Position numbers and translations under genes: made by a program. A model generated the notes under the pieces. That model saw only the letters and a program-made list of their open reading frames with translations. It had not been told where the DNA came from and did no database searches. Shown here piece by piece: positions 8,461 to 14,393 of a stretch of 14,393 nucleotides of DNA. Each line of letters starts with the position of its first letter. Position 1 is the first letter of the stretch. Origin of the DNA: an uncultured bacterium (GTDB lineage: Bacteria; Cyanobacteriota; Vampirovibrionia; Gastranaerophilales; Gastranaerophilaceae); contig USOK01000014.1 of assembly GCA_900556295.1 (NCBI GenBank), positions 1 through 14,393 of the forward strand, in the 5' to 3' direction.

Positions 8461-9290
8461 TTCAAAAGTTCCTCAGAAAGTTTGCCAAACATTTCAATCG
8501 ATAGTTTTTCGCCTCTGATATTTTCGTCCAACCCAAGCGATTGTAGGGCTGTTTGAATTTTTTCTTTGGCAAATCCGCCTGACATCAAGCAGTTCTTGAT
8601 ATTCTTTCTACGTTGAGAAAATCCGGCTTTGATTACTTTTCTAAAATGTTTGTAATCCGTCAAGTCAAGCAAAGGTTTTTCTCTAACAACGAGTTTTACT
8701 AACGCAGAATTGACTTTTGGCGCAGGATAAAAAGAGCGTCTGCCAACGAGTTTCATAATCTCAACATCTGCCCAAAACTGTGACAAAATTGTCAAAAGCC
8801 CGTATTGCTTGCCTGATGAGTTTTCGTTAGCAACCATTCTGCGAGCAACCTCTTCTTGAACCATTAACAAAATGTCTGTGATTTTATTACGATTTTTGTT
8901 ACTCAAATCATCTATTTCACCCAAAAGATGTGCGATAATCGGACTTGTAATATAATATGGAATATTTGCAACAATTTTAATTTTGCCTTCGCAAAGATCT
9001 GATAAATCTTGTTTTAAAATATCGTTGTGGATAATTTTTAAATTCGGAGCATTAAGTTTTTCAAGTTCTTTAATAGCTTCTTCATCAAGTTCTATAGCGA
9101 TAACCTGTCTGGCATGCTTCACTAACTGTTCTGTTACAAATCCAACTCCGGGACCGATTTCTATAACCGTATCATCAGGATTAATGTCTGCAAAATCAAT
9201 GATATCGGCAATAGTTTGACCATCAATCAAAAAATTTTGCCCGAGTCTTTTTTTAGTTCTAAAATATTTAGCCCGTTCGAAGTAGTTCAT
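8457..9290 (-). CDS. rsmA: 16S rRNA (adenine1518-N6/adenine1519-N6)-dimethyltransferase
   Basis: RsmA (KsgA) dimethylates two adjacent adenines in the 3'-terminal hairpin of 16S rRNA using S-adenosylmethionine during small-subunit maturation. The 277-aa product shows KRLGQNFL at the N-terminus, the SAM-binding EIGPGVGFVT, the acidic IELDEEAI, the catalytic NIPYYITSPI, and the family's FYPAPKVNSALV and FSQRRKNIKNCL. The reading frame opens 35 codons further upstream, but those residues (hydrophobic, Lys-rich) do not belong to the family. The ATG at 9290 follows AGGTAAG and gives the usual length. It is divergent from gshA across an 88-base gap and ends by ATGA overlap with ispE. Confidence 0.97.
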   Translation of the reverse strand: MNYFERAKYFRTKKRLGQNFLIDGQTIADIIDFADINPDDTVIEIGPGVGFVTEQLVKHARQVIAIELDEEAIKELEKLNAPNLKIIHNDILKQDLSDLCEGKIKIVANIPYYITSPIIAHLLGEIDDLSNKNRNKITDILLMVQEEVARRMVANENSSGKQYGLLTILSQFWADVEIMKLVGRRSFYPAPKVNSALVKLVVREKPLLDLTDYKHFRKVIKAGFSQRRKNIKNCLMSGGFAKEKIQTALQSLGLDENIRGEKLSIEMFGKLSEELLK

Positions 9291-9355
9291 CTTACCTATA
9301 ATAATACCACACACAGGTAAATGTTTAAATAAAAATTTTTTGCTAATTTTGTGGA

Positions 9356-9364
9356 TGATATAAT
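9356..9364 (+). promoter_or_regulatory. Extended -10 (TGATATAAT) upstream of gshA
   Basis: TG at 9356-9357 followed by TATAAT at 9359-9364 is a perfect extended -10 element; no good -35 is seen at 16-18 bases. It lies only 14 bases before the ATG, so initiation here would yield a leader of about 8 nt that removes most of the AAGGGGG site. It may be fortuitous, or produce a near-leaderless message. Confidence 0.35.
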
Positions 9365-9378
9365 TTAAGGGGGTAAAT

Positions 9379-10695
9379 ATGCAAACACAAACCAAACTCA
9401 GTAAAAAAGAAATTGTAAAATTATTTGAAGCAGGCTGTAAACCGAAAGAAGAGTTTAATATCGGGCTTGAATATGAAAGACTGCCGATTTTTTCTGTAAC
9501 TTCGAAAGCTGTAGATTATGGTTCAGAGTTTGGAGTTTGCAATTTTTTACGAAATTTTGCTAAAGAAGAAAATTGGGATTACATAACAGATAACTACAAC
9601 ATTATTGGCTTAAAACAAGAGCATGACACGGTTACACTTGAACCTGGGTGTCAAATTGAATTGAGCATAAAGCCTGAAAAAACAATAGATGCGCTCAAAA
9701 CAAAAATTGATAAACTCAATAAACAAATGAAACCGATTTTAGATAAATTAGGTATAAACCTTTTGAATTATGGTGTTTCACCTCTTTCTACGCATAAATC
9801 TATTAATTTAATTCCAAAGCAGAGATACCATATTATGGCAAAATATTTGTGGGGAATTTTGTCTGATGTTATGATGAGAGAAACCGCCGGAATTCAATGC
9901 TGTATTGACTTTGAGAGTGAAGAAGATGCGATGACTAAATTCCGTATCGCAAATAAATTAACTCCGTTTGTGACTGCGATGTTTGCAAATTCTCCGATAA
10001 GAGGCGGAGTTGAAACGGGCTACAAGAGTTTTAGGGCGTTGAGCTGGCTAAATACAGACAATGACAGGTGTGGTTTTGTCGGCCAGATTGATAACAAGTT
10101 TTCGTTTGAAGAATATGTTGACTATGTTCTTCAAACGCCAATGATTTTTATTAACCGTGAAGATGATGCAATTCCGCTTGATGGAAAAATTAGTTTTGAC
10201 GAATTTATGGCAAACGGTTATCAAGGTTATGACGCCGATATTGAAGATTTTAACCTACACGCAAATTTGTATTTTCCGGAAGTTAGATTGCGTAACTTTA
10301 TAGAAATCAGAAACCAAGACTGTGTTGGTAAAGGTTTGCAGTACTCAATTTTGGCTATTTATAAAGGAATTCTTTACAACAAACACGCAATTGAAGAAAT
10401 TGAGGAGTTGTTCAAAGATTTTGAATACAGGGATTTTTCAGAATTAAGATATAATGTTCCGAAAAGTGCATTGAATTCTAAAATCGGCAAATATTATGCT
10501 AAAGATATTGCAAAAGAAATTTTGTATATCGCTGAAAAGTCGTTTATCGAAATGGACACAGATGAAGAAAAATTTTTAGATCCGATAAAAGAATACACAA
10601 ATGCCGGAATTTGCCCAGCAGACGTAATAATTCGCAATTGGAACGGAATTTGGAATAAAGATATTAAAAAATTGATAAAATTTGTAACGGAGTAA
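9379..10695 (+). CDS. gshA: Glutamate-cysteine ligase, plant/cyanobacterial (GCS2-type) family
   Basis: The predicted enzyme joins L-glutamate and L-cysteine with ATP to form gamma-glutamylcysteine, the first step to glutathione. The 438-aa product shows the hallmark GLEYER (residues 29-34) with metal-binding acidic residues. LEPGCQIELS (88-97) corresponds to the family's LEPGGQxELS. FPEVRLRNFIEIRNQDC (about 299-315) corresponds to the FPEVRLKxxxExRGAD signature. The start is supported by AAGGGGG five bases before ATG. No gshB lies in the window, so the end product could be glutathione or gamma-glutamylcysteine itself. The related EgtA (ergothioneine pathway) is less likely, as no egt genes are nearby. 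Confidence 0.85.
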   Translation: MQTQTKLSKKEIVKLFEAGCKPKEEFNIGLEYERLPIFSVTSKAVDYGSEFGVCNFLRNFAKEENWDYITDNYNIIGLKQEHDTVTLEPGCQIELSIKPEKTIDALKTKIDKLNKQMKPILDKLGINLLNYGVSPLSTHKSINLIPKQRYHIMAKYLWGILSDVMMRETAGIQCCIDFESEEDAMTKFRIANKLTPFVTAMFANSPIRGGVETGYKSFRALSWLNTDNDRCGFVGQIDNKFSFEEYVDYVLQTPMIFINREDDAIPLDGKISFDEFMANGYQGYDADIEDFNLHANLYFPEVRLRNFIEIRNQDCVGKGLQYSILAIYKGILYNKHAIEEIEELFKDFEYRDFSELRYNVPKSALNSKIGKYYAKDIAKEILYIAEKSFIEMDTDEEKFLDPIKEYTNAGICPADVIIRNWNGIWNKDIKKLIKFVTE

Positions 10696-10805
10696 ATCTT
10701 GTTTTAGAAAAAACAAAGTCAATCCTCGCCCCTATGGCGGGAAAGGAAACAGTCGTTCACGAGCATTTAGTGAGTGTTACGAATGCATGTGAAGAAGAAA
10801 TATTT
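10696..10805. other. Gap segment between gshA and the RNA terminator, no clear function
   Basis: An AT-rich weak hairpin (TTGTTTT/AAAACAA, 10699-10716) lies just after the gshA stop, and a short GC hairpin (CTCGCC/GGCGGG, about 10724-10739) follows. A plus-strand frame is open from 10668 to 10886, with an ATG at 10734 that would give 50 residues starting MAGKETVV. It lacks a ribosome binding site and runs into the minus-strand RNA structure, so I do not call it a gene. The segment is richer in G+C than the flanking genes. Confidence 0.4.
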
Positions 10806-10849
10806 GAAATAATAAAAGGCACAGGGCTCAAAATTGAACCATGTGCCTT
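10805..10849 (-). terminator. Intrinsic terminator of the minus-strand RNA
   Basis: On the minus strand AAGGCACA (10849-10842) pairs with TGTGCCTT (10823-10816). A nested TTCAA/TTGAG-type inner pairing extends the stem. The stem is followed directly by a T-rich run, TTTTATTATTT. On the plus strand the same hairpin is followed by TTGTTTC, so it might also weakly stop gshA transcripts. Confidence 0.75.
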
Positions 10850-11067
10850 GTTTCAACTGCCGTTATCCGCTTTATATATAATTTAATCGGATTTATTCCT
10901 TGGCAGTTGTCCGTACCAGCCGTGTTTCGCAGGAAATTTGCAGACAACTTATCTGCTTCGAAATTAGAACATGGATGTGCACCGTTTCCGCTTCTTCTTA
11001 CCCCAAAGAAACGACATGTTCTCCTGCCAGCGTCATATCCGCATAATTAGGCTTTAAAGGTACGAAT
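10806..11067 (-). ncRNA. Probable structured non-coding RNA, about 260 nt, class unassigned
   Basis: Nested complementary segments fill this gap (plus-strand coordinates). An outer stem 10912-10917/11059-11064 (CGTACC/GGTACG) continues as AGCC/GGCT (10918-10921/11050-11053) past a TTAAA bulge. Next is GCAGGA/TCCTGC (10929-10934/11022-11027). Inside it are two branches. One is AATTTGCAGA (10935-10944), pairing with TCTGC (10952-10956) and, past a TTCG bulge, AAATT (10961-10965). The other is GAACATG/CATGTTC (10967-10973/11015-11021), enclosing CGTTTC/GAAACG (10983-10988/11008-11013). A separate hairpin, CAACTGCC/GGCAGTTG (10854-10861/10902-10909), encloses ATCCG/CGGAT. The terminator hairpin follows. 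The minus strand is favoured because TATAAT lies just upstream of the outer stem and the T-run follows the last hairpin. It is divergent from the dehydrogenase gene and convergent with gshA. It does not look like tmRNA, RNase P or SRP RNA. A raiA-type or other large Clostridia-like RNA is possible but untested. Confidence 0.6.
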
Positions 11068-11072
11068 ACATT

Positions 11073-11078
11073 ATTATA
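11073..11078 (-). promoter_or_regulatory. -10 box (TATAAT) for the minus-strand RNA
   Basis: A perfect TATAAT on the minus strand would place transcription start near 11066-11067, about two bases before the outer stem of the predicted RNA. No convincing -35 is found 16-18 bases upstream, so the support is mainly positional. Confidence 0.4.
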
Positions 11079-11128
11079 TTACGATTTTTTGAGGCATATT
11101 TCATTGGAAATCCTGATAATTTTTTATT

Positions 11129-11158
11129 CTGAAAAATTAAACTTTTGTGCAATATAAT
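11129..11158 (+). promoter_or_regulatory. Promoter of the D-2-hydroxyacid dehydrogenase gene
   Basis: CTGAAA (11129-11134, four of six matches to TTGACA) and a perfect TATAAT (11153-11158) are separated by 18 bases. Initiation near 11165 would leave a leader of about 38 nt that includes AGGAGAG. The promoter is divergent from that of the minus-strand RNA, so the two share roughly 135 bases of upstream DNA. Confidence 0.5.
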
Positions 11159-11202
11159 TTCTTGTTATTTGGGCAATAATTTTATTCAAAGGAGAGTATT
11201 AT

Positions 11203-12228
11203 ATGGCAATAAAGTTATTAGTTTTTGATTTTCGGGAAAGTGAAAAAGATTTTTTCAGATCGCATGAACTTGAAAATTTTGACATTACTTTTTTTACAGA
11301 AAGTTTAAACGAGGAAACAGTAAAAAATCTTAGCTCCGAGTTGCTGGATAATACTTCTGTGATAAGTGTTTTTATTGATTCAGAGGTTACGGAAAACGTA
11401 ATAAATTCGTTCAAAAACCTGCGAATTATCTCTACTCGCTCAACAGGAGTTGAGCATATAAACAAACGCTCCGCTGATGCCAAAAATATTGCTGTTGTGA
11501 ATGTTGAAGGTTATGGCGCACGACCTGTTGCACAATACACTATAGGTTTAATCCTTGCATTGGTACGAAAAATTATTCCTGCATCAGAATATTTAAAGAC
11601 CAAAAATCGTGTTTGCCAAAATTTTGTCGGACGTGATATTTCTAGGTTTACAATTGGTATAATCGGAACAGGCAGTATTGGAATTGCTGTTGCAAAACTT
11701 GCCTCTGCCTTTGGAATGAAAATTTTGGCTTATGATATCTCAGAAAAAATAGAGTTTGCTAAAAAATACAATGTTGAATATACTGATTTTAATACTTTGC
11801 TCAGAGAAGCTGATATTGTAACTATCCATATACCTTATACCGGTGAAAATAAATATATGTTTGCATTTGAACAGTTTAGTATAATGAAAAACACAGCCTA
11901 CCTGATTAATACATCAAGGGGCGAAATTGTGAATATAAAAGATTTGTATAGTGCAGTAACTAAAGGTGCAATTAAAGGAGCGGCACTGGATGTAGTGACT
12001 TGTGAATACTTTAATTTCAAATGTTCAAATTTAACCCAAACTCTATATAATAATTTTGAATGCGTAGAGGAATCAAAGATTTTGCCAGAATTAATAAAAA
12101 ATCAAAATGTTATTGTAACCCCGCATGTAGCATACGAAACACAAGATGCAATTGATTATATTCTAGAAGTAACTTTCATTGCAATTTCTGATATTATTAA
12201 AGGCGGAAATTCATATAGAGTGAATTAG
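11203..12228 (+). CDS. D-isomer-specific 2-hydroxyacid dehydrogenase, D-lactate dehydrogenase-like
   Basis: The predicted cytoplasmic enzyme reduces a 2-keto acid such as pyruvate to the D-hydroxy acid with NADH. The Rossmann motif GTGSIG is at residues 155-160, with Asp178 ending strand 2, which favours NAD. The family triad is present: Arg239 in NTSRGEIVN, Glu268 six residues after LD in LDVVTCE, and His308 in TPHVAYET. The long segment between Glu268 and His308 is the D-lactate dehydrogenase arrangement rather than the shorter glycerate/formate dehydrogenase one. At 341 aa it is about the normal length. The start is fixed by AGGAGAG six bases before ATG. Exact substrate is not determined; VanH is unlikely since no vanA or vanX ligase/peptidase gene is near. 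It is monocistronic and convergent with ldpA. Confidence 0.9.
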   Translation: MAIKLLVFDFRESEKDFFRSHELENFDITFFTESLNEETVKNLSSELLDNTSVISVFIDSEVTENVINSFKNLRIISTRSTGVEHINKRSADAKNIAVVNVEGYGARPVAQYTIGLILALVRKIIPASEYLKTKNRVCQNFVGRDISRFTIGIIGTGSIGIAVAKLASAFGMKILAYDISEKIEFAKKYNVEYTDFNTLLREADIVTIHIPYTGENKYMFAFEQFSIMKNTAYLINTSRGEIVNIKDLYSAVTKGAIKGAALDVVTCEYFNFKCSNLTQTLYNNFECVEESKILPELIKNQNVIVTPHVAYETQDAIDYILEVTFIAISDIIKGGNSYRVN

Positions 12229-12269
12229 GTGGTGCTACGCACTACCGGAACAACTGCGGTGTATACCGC
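12228..12269. repeat. Two compact hairpins in the convergent gap
   Basis: GGTGGTGC/GCACTACC (12228-12235/12239-12246) forms an 8-bp stem with a 3-base loop and one G-T wobble. GCGGT/ACCGC (12256-12260/12265-12269) forms a 5-bp stem with a 4-base loop. The first begins on the last base of the dehydrogenase stop codon. Neither is followed by a good T-tract on either strand, so termination for the two converging genes is possible but not shown. The G+C-rich character suggests a dispersed intergenic element. Confidence 0.5.
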
Positions 12270-12318
12270 TAAATAAATCCTGATGTTGGGCTGGCGTCTT
12301 GAAATTACTTCTCGCATT

Positions 12319-13254
12319 TCACTCTTGCACTGTATCCACGAGAGTTTTTGCTATTTTAATAGCTTCTGTAAAAGCATATTCATTTTGCAGAAAATCTTTG
12401 CGCTCAACATATCTGGAAACAATTTTTCTAGCAAATGTTCCGATTGCAATTCCGTTATAATTAATTCCGCATATTTGAGCAAGTTCTGCTGTTTTGGAAT
12501 TTGTTCCTCCAGAAAGCATTACGTAAACAGGTAATTTAGCATTTTGAACAATTTCTGCCGTTGCAACTGTCTGTAACGTAGTTTTGTAATCATCTTTCCC
12601 GCCACTCATTGGAAATCCGTCAGCCTGAATAATTGTTGAATAAGGTCTACGTTGTGCAATCATATTTTTAATACGCCCAATCATTCTTTCTTCTGACAAA
12701 TGTTTACGAGCTGTGCAGATACTTAGTATTCCGTCATAAATTTCATTTATATAATTCCATTTTTCAAAAACTTCATTATCATTTTCGCCCATAGCATGGA
12801 GCTCAATGCAATCAATTCCTCTTTCAATTAGAGGTGGCAAAACCTCTCTCAAATCCTTGTTTTCGGATATAAAAGATATTACCCCATGCCTGCAAACTTT
12901 TTGACACTTTCCGCAACCAATACAACGTGTGGTATTTATTTTAGAATATTTAATCGCTTTTTGTGGACAAACTTCTTCACATTTGTGACAGTTGGCACAT
13001 TTTTCATTATCAATGTAGGCTTTTCTAACATGCGGATCGCCTTTAATTCCGACACTTACGCATAAATAACCTTCTCTATCTTCCAGTCCTCGTTTTGCAG
13101 CATCAACAATTTCCGGTTTTGCTGACAAGTCGAAGAATTTGCATCCTGCTTTTGAATACAGAGCAACAAGTTTTTCAACCTCAATTGCGTCCTCATTTCC
13201 AGCTCCGCATACGAGTTTGAAGCATTTATTTTCTTTTAGCAAATCTTCCAGCAT
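12319..13254 (-). CDS. ldpA: LdpA-like two-cluster 4Fe-4S protein
   Basis: In Cyanobacteria LdpA is an iron-sulfur protein affecting the light-dependent period of the circadian clock by sensing redox state. Here the 311-aa product starts with the family FKLVCGAGNEDA (12-23). It carries two ferredoxin-type motifs, Cys86-89-92-96 (followed by Pro) and Cys111-114-117-121 (followed by Arg instead of the usual Pro). The C-terminal LdpA signatures follow: IIQADGFPMSGG near 208-219, VYVMLSGGTN near 243-252 and GIAIGTFAR near 268-276. No membrane segment is seen, so it should be cytoplasmic. Its ATG overlaps the upstream stop (TAATG) and has no clear ribosome site, implying coupled translation. No photosynthesis or kai gene is in the window, so the clock role cannot be carried over; a redox-sensing or enzyme-partner role is an inference. 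Confidence 0.85.
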   Translation of the reverse strand: MLEDLLKENKCFKLVCGAGNEDAIEVEKLVALYSKAGCKFFDLSAKPEIVDAAKRGLEDREGYLCVSVGIKGDPHVRKAYIDNEKCANCHKCEEVCPQKAIKYSKINTTRCIGCGKCQKVCRHGVISFISENKDLREVLPPLIERGIDCIELHAMGENDNEVFEKWNYINEIYDGILSICTARKHLSEERMIGRIKNMIAQRRPYSTIIQADGFPMSGGKDDYKTTLQTVATAEIVQNAKLPVYVMLSGGTNSKTAELAQICGINYNGIAIGTFARKIVSRYVERKDFLQNEYAFTEAIKIAKTLVDTVQE

Positions 13255-14390
13255 TAAAATACCATATTATTATAAATCGTTTGAGAAGCTTTTACGATAA
13301 ACTCTTTACCTAGCGGTGAGTTGTGCGGGCGGTTTGCAAAAATCACAACGATGTATTTTTTGCCGTTTGGAGCATAAACAATTCCGGCATCTCCGAGCAT
13401 TTTGCCAATATCACCTGTTTTGTGCAAGAAAGTTGCACCGGCAGGAAGTCCGGCTGCAATTAAGCGGTTGTTATGAACATGTCCCATATAGTCAAAGATT
13501 TTTTCTCTTGAACTGTTGCTTAAAAATTTAGGGTTATCAATATTATAAAGAATTTGCGCCATATCTCTTGCAGTAGAATGATTTGTTCCACCTAAGTCAG
13601 GAAGCCATGTTTGAACATAAGTGTGCTTCAACCCCCACTCTCTCAAGGCAGAGTTTACATCTGTCATTGAACCCAAACGGGCCATTAACATATTTGTTGC
13701 AGAGTTGTCAGATTCTGTAATCATCATTCTTGCAAGTTTGTCAATTGTATAAGTAGAGTTTTCAGCTTTAAATTGTAAGCTTCCAGAACCTTCAGAACGG
13801 TAATAATTTGTCAATGGCATTTCATCATAAATTGTAAGTTGATTTTTTTCGATAGATCTAAACAATTCCACAAGTACAGGAAGTTTGATAATGCTGGCTG
13901 TTGGAAAAATTTCATCAGCATTAATATCAACATAGTTACCTGTTTCATAATCCCAAACATATACAGATGGATGAATTGAAGGATACAACGCTGCAAGATT
14001 TGATAATTGACTTTCCAAACTTGATAATCTTGAACCCTCTGACAAAGTAGCCATTTCAGGTTTTTTAACATCAGCACCTTCCAATGATCTTTCGCCCATA
14101 AACCAGTGATTAGAAATATAATTTGATGTTGGGAATAAAAGTTGTTGATAATCTGCCTTAACCTCTTTATAAGGTGTTGGATTGAACATCATTTTAGTAA
14201 CTTTGTTAAATCCAACAGGTAAAATTGTTAACCCGAGCAATGAAACAATTCCGACAGAAACAATTCTGTGAATAAGGTTGTTTCTTGCGATTTTTTTTTC
14301 ATTTGCTGTTCTGGTTGAGTGGTTTCTAACAGATTTAATATTGTTATTATTATTATAATAGTTGTTGTTATTGTTATAATATTGTGGCAT
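13254..14390 (-). CDS. Membrane-anchored class-A beta-lactamase-fold serine hydrolase lacking the deacylation Glu
   Basis: The N-terminus is a Tyr/Asn tract (residues 4-17) and a basic stretch. A transmembrane anchor (about 43-61) follows, so the catalytic domain should lie outside the inner membrane. Active-site motifs of the penicillin-recognising fold are present: Ser166-x-x-Lys169 (TASIIK), Ser227-Asp-Asn229 and Lys324-Thr-Gly326. The omega loop reads WLPDLGG, so the class-A Glu166 position is Leu263 and the Asn170 position is Gly267. Counting 36 residues from Ser227, as in TEM, gives the same Leu. Genuine penicillin hydrolysis is therefore doubtful; a peptidoglycan carboxypeptidase, transpeptidase or other acyl-serine role fits better. 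It is coupled to the ldpA-like gene by a TAATG overlap. The ATG lies 3 bases from the window edge with an open frame before it, so the true start may be further upstream. Confidence 0.85.
   Translation of the reverse strand: MPQYYNNNNNYYNNNNNIKSVRNHSTRTANEKKIARNNLIHRIVSVGIVSLLGLTILPVGFNKVTKMMFNPTPYKEVKADYQQLLFPTSNYISNHWFMGERSLEGADVKKPEMATLSEGSRLSSLESQLSNLAALYPSIHPSVYVWDYETGNYVDINADEIFPTASIIKLPVLVELFRSIEKNQLTIYDEMPLTNYYRSEGSGSLQFKAENSTYTIDKLARMMITESDNSATNMLMARLGSMTDVNSALREWGLKHTYVQTWLPDLGGTNHSTARDMAQILYNIDNPKFLSNSSREKIFDYMGHVHNNRLIAAGLPAGATFLHKTGDIGKMLGDAGIVYAPNGKKYIVVIFANRPHNSPLGKEFIVKASQTIYNNMVF
14340..14381. repeat. Asn/Tyr codon tract (AT-rich microsatellite-like)
   Basis: The minus strand has runs of AAT/AAC broken by TAT codons, encoding two five-Asn runs, each preceded by two Tyr. 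Such near-perfect triplet runs are prone to slippage; changes of three bases keep the frame. The tract lies in the cytoplasmic tail of the serine hydrolase, away from the catalytic domain. Confidence 0.7.
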
Positions 14391-14393
14391 TGG

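Noticed and set aside
9291..9395. 35-codon N-terminal extension of rsmA
   Set aside because: These residues are not part of the RsmA family, would extend into the gshA start region, and the ATG at 9290 gives normal length.
11015..11040. Cobalamin riboswitch box (GGCAGGAGA on the minus strand)
   Set aside because: Only a short piece resembles the B12 box. The other conserved cobalamin riboswitch segments are absent, and the gene that would follow is not cobalamin-related.
10841..11050. Plus-strand open frame of 69 codons beginning MCLVSTAV
   Set aside because: It has no ribosome binding site and lies entirely inside the nested stems of the predicted minus-strand RNA. Its start codon is part of the terminator hairpin.
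11203..12228. VanH of a vancomycin-resistance cluster
   Set aside because: No D-Ala-D-Lac ligase or VanX-type gene is adjacent. The sequence supports only the general D-lactate dehydrogenase family.
12228..12269. T-box or classical intrinsic terminator
   Set aside because: The GGTGG-like start lacks the rest of a T-box and lies after, not before, a gene. Neither hairpin is followed by a T-tract.
13254..14390. Functional class-A beta-lactamase (antibiotic resistance gene)
   Set aside because: The Glu166-equivalent is Leu and the Asn170-equivalent is Gly, so hydrolytic resistance is not supported by the sequence.
1..14393. CRISPR arrays, tRNA or rRNA genes, transposases
   Set aside because: No regularly spaced direct repeats with unique spacers, no cloverleaf-type sequence with a GGTTCGAATCC arm, and no transposase-like protein were found on either strand.

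Overview
The window is AT-rich bacterial DNA with seven protein genes, one probable structured RNA and several short repeats. The best taxonomic clue is an LdpA-type protein (two 4Fe-4S motifs plus the C-terminal LdpA signature). This family is known mainly from Cyanobacteria. Together with the AT-rich composition, a plant/cyanobacterial-type glutamate-cysteine ligase and a giant low-complexity protein, it suggests a non-photosynthetic relative such as Melainabacteria/Vampirovibrionia (Gastranaerophilales). The placement is an inference; no rRNA or ribosomal protein gene is present to settle it.

Layout, left to right. Positions 1-112 hold hairpin-forming sequence resembling a dispersed intergenic palindromic repeat. 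A single minus-strand gene then fills 113-7543 and encodes a 2476-residue protein of unknown function. It has repeated modules, a Gly/Ala-rich hydrophobic middle, one transmembrane helix near residue 2114 and a highly acidic linker. Upstream of it on the same strand lie ispE (isoprenoid precursor synthesis) and rsmA (16S rRNA dimethylation), joined by an ATGA stop/start overlap. rsmA diverges from a plus-strand gshA-type glutamate-cysteine ligase gene.

Between gshA and a plus-strand D-2-hydroxyacid dehydrogenase gene is a 507-base gap without a convincing protein gene. Most of it can be folded as one nested, multi-branched minus-strand RNA of about 260 nt. The RNA is preceded by a TATAAT box and ends in an intrinsic terminator. 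This is the most interesting element in the window; I could not assign it to a class with confidence.

The right end holds a minus-strand pair. A membrane-anchored class-A beta-lactamase-fold serine hydrolase keeps SxxK, SDN and KTG but has lost the deacylating Glu and the omega-loop Asn. It is coupled by a TAATG overlap to the ldpA-like gene. The convergent gap between ldpA and the dehydrogenase gene contains two compact hairpins.

How the genes fit together: rsmA/ispE are housekeeping and gshA and the dehydrogenase are metabolic. The serine hydrolase/ldpA pair probably forms a functional unit linking an envelope enzyme and a cytoplasmic Fe-S protein. The giant gene is probably lineage-specific and surface- or host-related, but nothing in the window proves that.
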